Below the pieces are notes generated by a model, which ran no database searches, had not been told where the DNA came from, and saw only the letters and a program-made list of their open reading frames with translations. Shown here piece by piece: positions 12,708 to 24,204 of a DNA stretch of 60,204 nucleotides. The position numbers and the translations under genes are program-made. The stretch lies in contig JAUCBJ010007390.1 in assembly GCA_032718475.1 (NCBI GenBank), forward strand, positions 1 to 60,204, read 5' to 3'. Numbering within the stretch: position 1 is the first letter of the stretch; every line of letters starts with the position of its first letter. Source of the stretch: Nemertoderma westbladi (Eukaryota; Xenacoelomorpha; Nemertodermatida; Nemertodermatidae).

Positions 12708-13125
12708 ATGCCTCGTGTTAGGAAGAATATCAAGAAGAAACTTGACCGAATCAGGTTAGCTTTTATATTGTGTAGGCCTAAGACATTTTAGTTTCAACAG
12801 TAATTAATGTTATTCTTCTTACTCAAATGTACAATAAATATCAAATTTAATATTTATCACAAATGATAAGCCTATAGGCGTATTCATACCTATCACTATT
12901 CGCATGCATTGATCATGAGCAGATTAAATTTCAACATAATATTGTGATTTACATTACAGAAACAGAAAGAAACTCGTTCACGCTGTTCGCGAATTACAAT
13001 CAAAAAATACCTTCTTACGTAATTATAGAGAATATTTATTGGTTTTGGTGGATTTCCTAAAGAAACGGAGTGCTGAACACAAGTTACACAAGAGAGAAGA
13101 AAACGCACAAATACGCAATATTTGA
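12708..13125 (+). CDS. Small bZIP-like protein, spliced join(12708..12754,12960..13125)
   Basis: An ATG exon ends at an AG/GTTAGC donor after 47 bases. A clear acceptor (TTTACATTACAG) ends at 12959, and the second exon runs to a TGA at 13123..13125. The phases match and give 70 residues. The N-terminus is very basic (MPRVRKNIKKKLDRIRNRKK). The following helix has leucines at four successive heptad positions (L-QSKNTF-L-RNYREY-L-LVLVDF-L). It therefore resembles a bZIP reduced to basic region plus zipper, with no activation domain. It lacks the full N-x7-R signature, so DNA binding is uncertain. The neighbouring full-length bZIP 2.5 kb upstream makes a dimer partner plausible, but that is inference. 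AATAAA occurs at 13220..13225. Confidence 0.6.
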
Positions 13126-13219
13126 ACTAATTTATCAGTTACTGGTAATAATTTGTATTCTTACTTTGTTCCATGAGTTTCTTTCTTTCTGTAATTATTA
13201 AAATATATGTTTGTTAATT

Positions 13220-13225
13220 AATAAA
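13220..13225 (+). terminator. Polyadenylation signal after the mini-bZIP gene
   Basis: AATAAA about 95 bases downstream of the TGA at 13123..13125, in an AT-rich 3' flank. Confidence 0.45.
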
Positions 13226-13353
13226 AGGTTGTCACACATGCACAATTAACTAAACTGTATTTTTGCATAACTTCAGGAATAGTGATGGAGTTTAGCTCAC
13301 CCATCATGATGTGGTAACTTCTTCCTGATTACAACAACCATTTTTAGTCGGAG

Positions 13354-13373
13354 CCCCCCCCCCCCCCCCCCCC
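13354..13373. repeat. Poly(C) tract, 20 bases
   Basis: Uninterrupted C run in otherwise AT-rich sequence, one of several long C/G tracts in this window. Confidence 0.85.
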
Positions 13374-13446
13374 GTTAGTTAGTAGACGCGGAGCTTTGCG
13401 CGATTTCGCGCTTGTTATTGGTTATTAGATACCGGTATACATTTTG

Positions 13447-13613
13447 ACACGTAAATCGATATAATTCTAATGTATTTTACTCAATTCTAGAATATTAATT
13501 AAGCACAATGAAGATACAAGAAGGAGAGTTTTAAAAGCTCAGCTAGATAATAATTAATATTCTAGAATAAAGACAAATAAAAACAATAGAATTATATCGT
13601 TTTATTTTACGTC
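13447..13613. repeat. Short foldback (MITE-like) element
   Basis: Inner arms at 13484..13501 and 13551..13568 are perfect 18-bp inverted repeats (ATTCTAGAATATTAATTA). Outer parts match imperfectly, with a 12-bp pairing of CGATATAATTCT near 13458 and its reverse complement at 13587..13598. The total is about 165 bp with a 49-bp core. No target duplication was identified. Confidence 0.5.
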
Positions 13614-14455
13614 TCATTATTTACACATATCTTATCTTCGTCTTATCTTAGATCTTCGGCAATTTAATTTGAAATTTAAAACGGTTTAGAGATTCGGAAT
13701 CTGAAGATGACGGAGGTTTTAATCATATCTAAATTACATTCAAAAGACGAAAAATAAAGCCGACAGAGGTGGCTAAATATTGCGAAATATACGATTTTTA
13801 ACGGCTTGTTGTATCGAAATAGCTCATAAATTAAAAAATCCGGCCCTGCCAGCAGTAAGAAAAAGTGTCGGACTATCATCATACCAAAAAGTCAATTAAT
13901 AGTCACCTCTGGAAAAGTATTAAGTAAATTAAGTCAGTTAAAGCGAGGTAAATCCAAACTGCCATTTTACAGTCAGTTTACAGTCAAGACTATGATTTGC
14001 AGGAAATAGCCAAACTGCCAGAAGGTTCCAGTAGGCCTAGCCTAGAGCGTGAAGGCAAGCAAATGTTCTTAGGTCATGGGTGTTCATTTTTGCTTTATAT
14101 TTAATAGTTGAAGCCATCTCCATATTACGGTGGCCCATATCGGCCACAACAAAACTAATAATTTCCTAACATTAACTTCTATGGGCAAAAAATGAGTTGT
14201 GAGAAAGTCAGAAAGATAGAAGATATTATTATCTTTTATATGTGAATTGTGGATTTTATTATATCAAAATATACGTAAGATAGACAATGGGATAGGTTGT
14301 TAAATCTTATGGTTATAGAGACGTTTCTCGTCGCACGCAGCACCTGATAAATTCAATCGGCTTACGGATCCAATATATGTAGAATTATTATGTTCGCGCT
14401 TTTAGACCTTTAACAGTTTAACCTGCTAATTTATATGTCTATTAATATCTTACAG

Positions 14456-14548
14456 CCCAATACAGATGAACACAGCCGGAGTCAGTCTAGCGTGGCGTAT
14501 GACCCACTGGAGGTGGTAGACTGGATCCGATGGCAGAAAGAGCCGTAG
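14456..14548 (+). CDS. Possible terminal coding exon of an unidentified gene
   Basis: After a pyrimidine-containing acceptor (AATATCTTACAG ending 14455) the frame runs 30 codons to TAG at 14546..14548. The sequence is polar and acidic with a Trp-rich end (EVVDWIRWQKEP). Its composition looks coding, but no upstream exon in matching phase was established. It could be an alternative end of a nearby gene or chance. Confidence 0.3.
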   Translation, partial: PNTDEHSRSQSSVAYDPLEVVDWIRWQKEP

Positions 14549-15900
14549 GACACTTTGTATTATTCAATTGATCTTTACTATATAATCTCGATAATATCTC
14601 GATCTATAATATCTATAAAACTATACTTATTCTCAGTTAAATACTGACAGTTCCTTTCAGGTGCTGCGCTATAAATACTACGCAGAGATATGACTTGACT
14701 TATACTCATTACAACGGGTAGGCATGAGATAACTCAAAAGTTTACATCCTTTAGGGATGTATTTATTGGACGTTCACACTCTCACACAGACGGGCAATAA
14801 TACTGAAACACGCTAATTTGCCAACGGCCACCAATTTTACTTGCATATAGGGAGAACTTAACTCACGTACATTGGGGACTATGAAACAGCATAAACTCAT
14901 ACAAACCACTGTTATTTGAGCTAGGCTATTGTGAATAGTAAACCCCTCCACTTACCTCAATGATCATGAAAACCAAGAGATCTACCGGTTATTCGTAAGT
15001 ATTCTCCAACTATTAACATGAATCCATATGTGACAAATTACTGTACAACAGAATATAACAGCATAAATCAGTATAAAAATGCGGCGTTGCGGCAATATCA
15101 GACAGTCAGGTTGTGTTGCAGTGAGTTGTGTACGAAATGTGTACGGTGTAGATGGTTAATAGATTTGCATTCTGTATCTTTCTAGCCACTGGTGTTTCTG
15201 GGCATAGAGTCAGGAAGTGAATAAACACTCACACACGCTGAAGCCTGCAAGAATATTCTTGCCTCAAGTAGTCCACAAGGCCTGAATCATATCGAACGCC
15301 GTAGAACGTATGGAACATGCAAGAACTCCCAAACAGGGACCAGTTTCCATGCCATCAACCCGTAACCGATGGATCCGGTAATTCAGTCTATGGGGTGACG
15401 TAGGAGGGAAAGTATACTGATTGGACGGTGACTAACAAAGAAGAATGTAAACAAAGGGAATAGTATCCAATGACTGGTGATTTCGTAATCTGAGCATTTG
15501 GGTTTCTGTGGGAATGTACTGGAAAGTGTTGTACATAGAATAAATGCTGGAGGGAGTAAGTTTGCATTAGTTCATAAAATACAAATTTCTTGAGAGTTCT
15601 TCAAGGGTTTAGAGTAACCAGTGCATTGTGTAAAATGGGGACAATTTGGCCACAAAAGCTTTAACATATTACATTAAAAAATTTATTAAAATCTGAATAT
15701 TTCATCTGTGATTTTGGACATGAACTAAGTGTACCGATTATTTAATTGCAGTAAATTAGTCTTTGTATTTTGTACGCGCTTTAGATCTGCCCCTGTGGCA
15801 GATTAAGCGCAATATAAATTCTAGAATTATAATTATTATTATTGAAAATAGTTCATGGTATGATTGAAGGTCAGTTCCAAAGGATTATTTTATACAGGGT
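14549..15900. other. No gene seen
   Basis: Unique AT-rich sequence. A TATA-like GTATAAAAATG occurs near 15072, but no supported ORF or splice pattern follows it. Confidence 0.4.
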
Positions 15901-15904
15901 GCAC

Positions 15905-16500
15905 TCCCTGATTGGACACAAATGCCAATCCGTTGGCGGAGGTGTTCGATTGATCAGGGGTTGCCGCTAACACAATCCATTCATGTCCCAAGATTTCTAA
16001 GGAAGCCTAGTGTGATGGGACCAGGACCTCCGAGGGTTTCAACTGCCACTGCACTGGACGATATTATCCTTGCAGAGTTAGAATATTTTGACAGTTTCCT
16101 CTCCTCTGCAAGTGCGGCAACAGAAGAACAATCGTTGGATGCTGCCCGGGCATAAGAAGGGGCCAGGAAGTGTGAAACAGTGAAATCCCACACAGACCCA
16201 CTGGCTCGAGTGATGCGGGAGTCTCTGCTGAGAGTAGGGCGTGGAGAATCGCATCATTACCAAGACGATGGCGTGCAAGACAACTCTTGGTGTGTTTGCA
16301 CGTCAGAGCATGGAGGGTAGATGCATCAATGCTGGCTCCACACGCACACTGGTATGGATAGCAACTGGTGCGCCAAGGCTGATGGCAACTACCATTCCAA
16401 AATCATCATCAGCCAAACGAAGACAAAGTGTCGAAGATGGTATGTCATTGAGCCAATCACCTGAACCAGGTGGCTGACAAACCCTTAAGACGAGCTGAGC
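15905..16500 (-). mobile_element. 3' end of a LINE (unresolved clade), minus strand
   Basis: Read on the minus strand, it encodes the C-terminal part of a non-LTR retrotransposon polyprotein: a Cys-rich YQCACGASIDASTLHALTC segment, then LARHRLGNDAILHALLSA and LEPVGLCG. After a frame change comes WDFTVSHFLAPSYA (compare the WDVTV-type block of many invertebrate LINEs). The reading runs to a stop near 15981. At least one frameshift is present, so it is dead. A matching minus-strand RT segment occurs at 22,980..23,315, beyond the RTE and copia insertions, and probably belongs to the same copy. Confidence 0.6.
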
Positions 16501-16507
16501 TACATAC

Positions 16508-17760
16508 ATGTATAGGACAAAGATAGTCCCTCAAGAACTGAAAACAAATAAGTTGGTCCCAGCCCCAAAGAAGGGAAACCTCCCGACCACGTATGTTGAG
16601 CATAATACTGTACTGGAGCAAAAGGGATTCCTGAAGAAGTTATTGCAGCTATCAGATCACCCTACAATGGTTCCACCACGTTTGTGTCTACTACTGATGG
16701 TGGCACAGATCGGGGAGTCCTTCAGGGTGACACACTGGTACCATTCTTATATAGATAAATATATATTATATTCATTAATTATCAAGAATTATAACGTAAT
16801 TGCGATTGATTATGTTCTACTCATGAGATGATCCCTTAGACCATCTTAACAAAGATGGGGTGATGGTAACACCCCTTACTGGCACAAGAAGTTGAGGAAA
16901 TCCGGCAAAGTACCTTACTTATCTAGACTTTGCAGATCACATAGGGGTACTGTCAGAATCACTAGAGGGAGCCCAAAGGCTCCTATGCTCATTGGAGCAG
17001 GTTGCTTCTAGTATTGGTCTTTTTGTAAATTCCAAGAAGACCAAAATCATGACAGTCAACCTAGACAGCCCTCACGAAATGACTGACCGTAAGGGGATAA
17101 GCTCTAAGGATGGCTTGCTTGAGCACATGGATGACTTCTGCTACTTGGGATCATGGATCAGAAAGTCAGGTAAAGAAAGACCTTCGAATACGTAAGGGGA
17201 AGGCATGGGTAGCGTTAATTAGTCTGTCCAGGATTTGGAAGTCCTATAGAATAAAGCGGAACCTTAAGGTTCGATTATTCATGGCAGCAGTAGTACCAGT
17301 ACTCTTATATGGGAGTCGAAGCTGGGCTCTAACTGATGAGGATACCAAATCTCTGGATAGCACATTCACAAGAATGCTGCGACGGGTTTATTGTGTCAAG
17401 TACAATGAACACATATCCAATCAGACTCTATACAACATTGGAGGTGTTCCATTAATCTCCCCTAGCTTGACACTTGAACGGAACTGCCTCCGCTTTGCAG
17501 GACATTGCTTTCGTCATGAGGACCAGACAGGGAATAATCTTGTGCTTTGGCGCCCTCATGGAGCGAATAAGCTTGGTGGACATCCCATGACTTTCTTGAG
17601 ACACATCTTAAAGGATACTGGCCTTGAAGATGCGGGATGATCTAGCAAATGTCATGGGTGATAGGGAGTTGTGGCGGCGCAATTTTGTCAACAAGCCGGC
17701 ACAGCATTCTTAAAAATGCAGCTGCAATGCAGCATGCCGATCCTAGTACTACTAGTAGTA
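16508..17760 (+). mobile_element. RTE-like LINE fragment (RT domain and C-terminus), plus strand
   Basis: The frames, broken by several shifts, read QELKTNKLVPAPKKG, then GVLQGDTLVPFL (RT palm), a 90-base AT-rich interruption near 16750-16840, and YLDFADHIGVLSES. The last is the catalytic FADD block with the second Asp changed to His. The C-terminal RT/thumb region follows (MDDFCYLGSWIRKSG, VVPVLLYGSRSWALT, RLRFAGH-type motif). It ends at about 17760 in a short (TAG)n microsatellite, typical of RTE 3' ends. Three other RTE fragments in this window share the same 3' half. It is inactive. Confidence 0.7.
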
Positions 17761-17915
17761 GGAGAGTTCCTAATGTTGACCAATATACTGTTGTACACCA
17801 GTACCTGATGTCTGTAGGTGATTGGTTATTGCTGATTGTGTATGTTGTATGTTACTAATATTATACTGTACCAGTACCGACTGTCAAGGAATCATACCTC
17901 AGTTTATATTTAACA
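17761..17915 (+). repeat. Truncated 5' LTR of the copia element
   Basis: Matches 22,811..22,973 with scattered differences (for example GACCAATATACTG against GATTAATATACTG) and ends in TTAACA. The following TGGTACGGAC could be the start of a primer-binding site. Confidence 0.75.
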
Positions 17916-18213
17916 TGGTACGGACGAATGAGACTATTTAATTCATCTCCCGACTGTCCGCAATTATTGGATTATTATCCAGTTTGTAGGATTTCATAAA
18001 GCTGAGAGTTAAAGAATTACTTGTTGGTTGTCGGATTAGGCCTAGTACGGTAACTAGGCTACCAGGACTGTACAGCACGAAAAGCGCATCAATTTGTCAT
18101 CATTCCAGTATTCAGTCAGACTGACTCTAGGACCCATACACGGTTGAAGTTTTATAGTACCGGTAGAATAACAAACAAGCTTTCCATTTAACTACCAATA
18201 AAGTGTGTGTAGT

Positions 18214-19431
18214 ATGCCTATACAGCTGTACCAGCTGACAAATGGCCCAGGCACAACCTGGAAGTGGAACTGTTACAAAATACAGACCACGCCAGTACTA
18301 GACAACGATGTGGATTATAGAGTGTGGAAGAACAAAGTAAAGAGGTGGCAGTTTACATCTGATGATTCAAATGCAAAACAAGGTGCTGAACTTGCAAATT
18401 CTGTGAAAGGAAAAACATAAACGCCTATAAACGATTTAGAATTTGACCAAGTGGCTTGCGATGACGGTGTCGATAATATTATAAAGATACTCTATGAATA
18501 CCTCAAAGTTGATAAATCTTTACAGGATTTTTCGGCTTATCGAAAATATGTGTGATATTACAGATCAGCTGAATGTGCTATTCGAGATTTTCTGATGGGC
18601 TATGAGAAAAATTATAATGAATACAAGCATCAAGGCATAAATTTGCCAGAAACAGTTCAGGCATTTCAGGTATTAGAATCGGCGAATTTATCGCATTCTA
18701 ATGCACAGCTTGCTCTAGCAACATGGAAAGACATTAACTATAGGGAGATGTGAAGTCTCAAATTTTGAAGATCCACAAAGACCTTTCTGAAGTTTTACCA
18801 TCGACAAACGAACAACCTATTTCGCTGCATGATACTATTAGAGTTCAATCTGAGCCTAAACATGAAGTCGTTTTTGCCACTGGTATCTATTTGTATTCTG
18901 GAACAGAATCTTCATCTTCTGATCCGGATCCAGAGGAAGTATTTTATGGGTATAGGCCTAAACAGCAACGTAATAACCATAGATATTCAAGAAATTCATC
19001 TAAATACTATGATAATATTTCAAGAAATGCATATGCGCCCGGACATACAGATAGCAAACATCGGAATAATTTATTATCAACGTGAATATATGCGTACTGG
19101 TAATGGGGGAAATACCGGTAATTCACAGGATGAGGATGTAAATGGCGATGGCAGATATGGGGGTACATTTCATCTTAATCCTCTAGGTCGAGACGGTCGA
19201 CCAATGAAATGCCGTATTTGTGAATCAATTTACCATTTAGCCAACAACTGTGAAATTAACAAATCGACTTCAAAGATCACACTGTTTATTGATGATGATG
19301 CAATCCCCAAAACAGTTATTCTTGCAGAAACGTTGGGAATGGCCATAGTTGACAGTGGGTGCATTGATACAATGACTGGTGAAAGATGGCTTCATGTTTA
19401 TATCGATTCATTGTCCTGTTCAGTGAGCTGA
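18214..19431 (+). pseudogene. Copia gag and protease region (broken)
   Basis: The ATG at 18214 begins a gag-like reading with VWKNKVKRWQF, interrupted by stops and frame changes. A CCHC zinc knuckle is intact near 19,209 (CRICESIYHLANNC, C-x2-C-x4-H-x4-C). About 30 codons further on, AIVDSGCIDTMTG carries the D-S-G active site of a retropepsin. Gag packages RNA and the protease matures it; here neither can be made as one product. Confidence 0.65.
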
Positions 19432-19645
19432 TCGCAGAATGATTACTAGTGAAAATAGTGAACCTTCATTTAAATTCGGAGATGGGCATTGCTGGAAGTC
19501 ATTAAGGAAAATGAAAATTCCAGTCCATCTTGGTTCTGTGAAAACATTTTTAGAAACAGACGTCATTGAATGCGATATACCTCTTTTGTTTTCAAAAATG
19601 GCACTGAAATGAGGTGGTTGACAAATAAATTTTGAACGAGACAAG

Positions 19646-20272
19646 TTGTATATTTTAGATATGGTGTTACCGCTTCAAGTTTCTTCTACAGGGCATTATT
19701 GTTTAGAATTGGGACGTTCTGAATCAAATCAAGCTATGACCATACAACAGGTGCTATTTTCAAATCCAATTGAGAATATAGATGAAAGTCAACTGAGACA
19801 GACTATTAACAAGTTGCATAAACAATTTGGCCACCCACACTCTGACAAGTTTGAAAAATTACTCAAGGATGCTGGCAACAAGAATGACATGTTTTATGAT
19901 GTTATTAATTCTGTTAGTAAAAAATGTGACATTTGCAAACGATATAAAAGACCACCTCACAGGCCAGTTGTCTGTATTCCACTTGCTAGTGTGTTTAATG
20001 AAGTTGTTGCCATGGACCTAAAGGATATTCATAAAAGTTTCATAATACTTCATCTTATTGATCATGCTACTCGATTTGCACAAGCTGCTTTTATTAAAGA
20101 TAAACACATAGAGACTATTATTAAACGTATTTTTGATCTGTGGATTCGCATTTTCGGTGCACCAGGAAAATTTTTCTCAGACAATCGGGGTGAGTTCGGG
20201 AATAAGGATTTTCAAGACCTCTGTGAGAAGTTTAATATTAACGTTTGCACTACTGCTGCTGAATCACAATGA
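19646..20272 (+). pseudogene. Copia GAG-pre-integrase and integrase core (truncated)
   Basis: The frame carries the integrase HHCC zinc module (LHKQFGHPHSDKF ... KKCDICK). A DDE core follows with Asp in VAMDLKDIHKS and in FFSDNRGEFGN. It stops right after TTAAESQ; the segment with the catalytic Glu (DLVERHN-like) continues in another frame at 20,270. One frameshift therefore inactivates it. Confidence 0.75.
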
Positions 20273-21372
20273 CCTTGTAGAGAGGCATAATGCCACTTTA
20301 TGTAACACTGTAGAAAAGATATTGGCTGATCAACCAATGGACATCAATATAGGAATTCATTGGGCATGAAGTGCTAAAAATTCACTTAGCACTGTAAATC
20401 CTTTTCTCCAAATATTTTAGTCTTTGGAAGGAATCCAAATTTTCGCAATAATTTCATCAACAATCTTCCAGCTCAACAAAACCAATCCTGTAGTATGTTG
20501 GTCCAAGAAAATCTCATGGCTCTACACAAGGCAAGAGCGGCGTTTATTCAACCGGAGTCCTGTGAACGACTGCGACGAGCTTTGTGCAGCCAAACTAGAA
20601 CTTATTCAGATAAAGTTTTCTGTATTGGCGATGAAATTTACTACAAAAGAAATAAATTATAGTTCACAGTGGCAAGGTCCTGCTCGGGTTTTGGGGATAG
20701 ATTTTACGCAAGTATCAGTAAAACATGGAGGATCCTACCTTCTAGTGCATCCATGTTTTTTAATACATATACACGATTACCCCTATATAATCAAATTTCT
20801 ATAAAGAATTTCAGTAATGAGATTGTGAGTCACAATGGCCATGAAGCTAGCGAAAATTATCCCCAAAGAAATGATGTAACTATTCATCCATTGAATCTCG
20901 AAAATCATACATTACAACCTGAAACTCCACAAGAAAGTCACACTATTGAACGAGGAACTGCACAAGAAAACCTCACAAATAAACCAGCACATCAATGAGA
21001 AAGTCAACCAAAAATAGTTCCAAAAAAAGGTGACCGGGTTGAGTATAAATTTACAGATAATGATCAATTGTATCAAGCAACTGTAATTAGCAGAGGAGGT
21101 AAACTTTCAGGTAAAAACTGGCATTGGATAAATATTCAACAAGATCGTGACGATAAAGTTAAAAGTATTAGTGTTACTGATGATGTGACATCATTCAAAA
21201 TTGTAGAGAAGCAAAATGACATCGCATTCAAAATGACAAATACCATTGCCGATAACAATGAATTGAGTCTTGGAACAAGTACCAGTGAGGAATTATCAAG
21301 TAGAATCAATCACTAATCCAACAACATTTTTATACACGTTTTTGGCAGAATGCGTTCACCAGGATCCAAGAT

Positions 21373-22026
21373 TTGATGATGCTAAACAAGAAGAGAAACA
21401 AATGGAAAAATATGAATGTTTTTGTTGAAATCAATGATATTGGTCAACATACTATATCGACAAGATGGGTTTGCACAAATCAAATGAAGGGGGTGCACCA
21501 ATTCTTAAAGCCAGATTATGTGCACATAGTTCTGAAGATGATGCTAATATTCAGACTGATTCTCCAACATGTAATAAAGGAAGTATTCGTACACTGTTAA
21601 GCTTTGCAGCTTCGAAGTGTTGGGTTATTAAAAGTATTGATATTCGAAGTGCCTATTTGAAAGGTCAAGAACTTAAAAGAGAAGTAATATCTCAAACCTC
21701 CTAAACAGGCAAACACTAAAAAGTTATGGCTTCTTCGCAGATGTGTTTACGGTTTGAATGAATCTGGTTGCCGATGGTATTTTCGTTTAAAGTAAGTGTT
21801 TATTGAATGTAAATGTCTCGTTTCATCATTGGATCCAGCAGTATTTTATTTATTGAAAGATGGGAAATGTGTTGGCATGGCAACAGTTCATTTTGATGAT
21901 ATTTTGTGTGCTGGTGGTCTTGAATTTGATCAAGTTTTAACTGAACTTAAATCAAAGTTGCTTATAAGCAATGAAGAAAACGAAAATTTTTCGTTCATTG
22001 GTATGAAAATAAATCAACATATGTAG
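21373..22026 (+). pseudogene. Copia reverse transcriptase (multiple frameshifts)
   Basis: Overlapping frames show STRWVCTNQ, then KSIDIRSAYLKGQ (first catalytic Asp block) and VHFDDILCAGG (the copia Y/F-x-D-D block). The reading changes frame at least twice, with a stop between the palm motifs. Ancestrally this domain copies RNA to DNA in the particle. Confidence 0.75.
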
Positions 22027-22207
22027 AAAAGAAGGAATTACGAATGTTGTGTGGTAAATTGGGTAGCAACACAATGACGTCCATATATCTAATATGAATC
22101 TTGTCAAATTTCGAGATCCAAAGGCTCCAACTGTATCTCACGTTAGAATTGCTAATAAAGCTTTAAAGAAGATTCAACTTAATACATTTTAAATATGATA
22201 TAAAGAT

Positions 22208-22726
22208 GTGGGTCGTGTGGAGTCTTGGAAAATAGTTGTATATTCTGATGCAAGTTGGGGTAAACTTCCTAGTGGAGGCACACAGTGTGCCTTCTTGATA
22301 TTATTGCTTGGAGAAAATGGATCAAGTAATCTGATTCAATGGCAGAGTAAGCGGCTGCGTCATGTGACTCGAAGTACAATTGCTGCGGAAATAGCAGCCT
22401 TAGAAGCGGCTGAGCTTTTAATTGCTTCATTTATCGCAGAAACCCAAAGCATGAAACGCCACCCGATTTATATCTTAGTTGATAATGAGAGTTTATACAA
22501 CGCTGTCTGCTCCACCACATCGGTTGAAGAGTGCAGACTACCTGTGGACATAGCAGCTTTACATGAAATGCTAATAAGAGAAGAATTGACTAAACTTATC
22601 TGGTTTCCATCGAAACAACAATTAGCAGACTGTTTGACTACACAGGGTGCCAGCTTCGATAAACTTGGGGATTTCCTACATGGACAAAAACTGGAAGTAA
22701 TGTTCTACAGTATAACGTATTATTGA
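22208..22726 (+). pseudogene. Copia RNase H domain
   Basis: An open stretch of about 170 codons begins IVVYSDASWG (catalytic Asp) and continues IQWQSKRLRHVTRSTIAAE (Glu) and YILVDNESLY (Asp). It ends KQQLADCLTTQGA, the usual copia C-terminal box. It is separated from the RT by a stop. Confidence 0.75.
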
Positions 22727-22768
22727 GAGGAAAACTTTTATATTAAAAAAAAAGGAGAATAAGGGGAA

Positions 22769-22973
22769 TGTGAATACTGTACTGAGTTCCTATGTGCTCA
22801 CAATGAGCCACTGGAGAGTTCCTAATGTTGATTAATATACTGCTATACAACAACAGTACCTGATGTCTGTAGGTGATGGGTTATAGCTGATTGTGTATGT
22901 TGTATGTTATTAATATTATACTGCACCGGTACCGACTGTCAAGGAATCATACCTCAGTTTATATATATTAACA
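22769..22973 (+). repeat. 3' LTR of the copia element with preceding polypurine tract
   Basis: Begins TGTGAATACTG directly after a purine run (AAAAAAAAAGGAGAATAAGGGGAA ending 22768, given here as the polypurine tract) and ends TTAACA. The TG start, CA end and adjacent tract define a 205-bp LTR. Confidence 0.75.
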
Positions 22974-22979
22974 GAATCA

Positions 22980-23315
22980 TGGTTGCAGTCATTGGGAATT
23001 ATGAGTTCACACTTGGTCTCATTTGGAGAGAGTCAAATATCTGAGCAGGCAGCCCTAAAATTCTGAAGATTTGATAGGACTGTTCTCCACTCACCTCCCG
23101 ATGTAACATCATCAACATATACTGCTTTAAGCACTGTCTGGAAGTTGTCAAGGGTTGGGTGGAGCCCTAGTGCAAAGTAGAAAACGGTCACCCTGCTGAA
23201 ACCCTTCCTCTGAATATATTATCTCAGTACCAAAAGGGAGAAATGTTTTGAACTCATAGCACACCTTGAAAAAGAGAAGGAGTTCAGGGGCCTTCTCTGA
23301 TGCCAAGCACTGGTC
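22980..23315 (-). pseudogene. LINE reverse-transcriptase fragment, minus strand
   Basis: The minus-strand frames give EGFQQGD (RT block with lost reading frame), LHPTLDNFQTVLKAVY-like residues and YVDDVTSGGEW, the catalytic Y-x-D-D turn. Several frameshifts are present. Orientation and type match the LINE tail at 15,905..16,500, so the RTE and copia sequences between them probably split one older LINE. Confidence 0.55.
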
Positions 23316-23781
23316 CCTTCTCTAAATAATACATATGGTATTTAAACATGAATTGTTTCCTGACAGTGTGAATTTAACTTTTTCCCGATTCCATTTCAAT
23401 AACCTACCAATACAGTGGCGATCATTATCCCACCCATAAGGGAGCGTACATGCGTTAAAAATTAATTGGCAATCTTGACTTAATATAAGGGCTACACAGC
23501 TGTTGAAATAATTCAATTCGTTGAACATTATAATTAATAAACCATAGCAGTGGTTATAGATTTTTAGAACGATCTATATAGATTTTGTTGAAGAGGCTAG
23601 ACATTACTCATACATAATTTTGCCTACATACCTTTATGTTGAGAAATTTTAAGTGTCAAGATAATTGGACATGTGGACTTATAATGATGTACTTTTTTAC
23701 AATCATTTTTTATTAAAATGTAAGATTTATAAAAAGATTTATATAGTTTTCTCATTAAAGAATTTCTAATTCTTATACATC

Positions 23782-24204
23782 ATGAATTCGATTTGTATAA
23801 CCGCTGTAATTCTATCTTTAACTTTATTAATTCTACCAGTGGCTATGGGCTTGGATAATTTAGCATCAATGGATTGTCGATCTGAAGAAGGCTGTGCGAT
23901 CTCCATTGTAAGTAAACAACTGAAAACTAAATAAAATGAATAAAGTAAAAGAACAACTGAATAACATCACCTTTGGCATTTATTAGATTGAATTCCTGTG
24001 GCTCCAGACTTCGTTTCGGCTTGAATGTTTTACCATATATATTAAACCCAGTGTGCCAAAATGACACCCTTTTGAATAAGTTATTTTTGGGGGGTATAAG
24101 ATTTTGTAGCTATTATCAAATTTTGAACATCCATCAGTTTTGTAAATTGAGTTTTTGCTTTACAGGGGTTTTTAATTTGTAACGGTGATGACACTCAGTC
24201 ATAG
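23782..24204 (+). CDS. Small secreted peptide, spliced join(23782..23907,24166..24204)
   Basis: The first exon is exactly 42 codons: a signal peptide (MNSICITAVILSLTLLILPVAMG; predicted cleavage after the AMG region), then LDNLASMDCRSEEGCAISI and a GTAAGT donor. A canonical acceptor (GTTTTTGCTTTACAG) ends at 24165. The second exon adds GFLICNGDDTQS and a TAG at 24202..24204. The 258-base intron keeps the phase. The mature product would be about 31 residues with three cysteines, acidic, secreted. I do not recognise the family. Secreted peptides of this size include hormones and defence peptides, but there is no basis to choose. There is no obvious poly(A) signal just downstream, and the gene sits among transposons. 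Confidence 0.45.

Larger units (their letters stand above)
17761..22973 (+). mobile_element. Ty1/copia retrotransposon (GalEa-like), decayed, 5' LTR truncated
   Basis: Gag, protease, integrase, RT and RNase H appear in copia order on the plus strand between two related direct repeats. The short LTRs (about 205 bp) and invertebrate context suggest the GalEa lineage. Many frameshifts and stops break the polyprotein. The left LTR starts directly at the 3' tail of the RTE fragment and lacks the first ~50 bases of the right LTR. The left end was therefore lost, or the RTE joined there later. Confidence 0.8.

Noticed and set aside
15922-16477. Plus-strand ORFs around 15.9-16.5 kb
   Set aside because: They are shadows of the minus-strand LINE C-terminal region, which carries the recognisable motifs.
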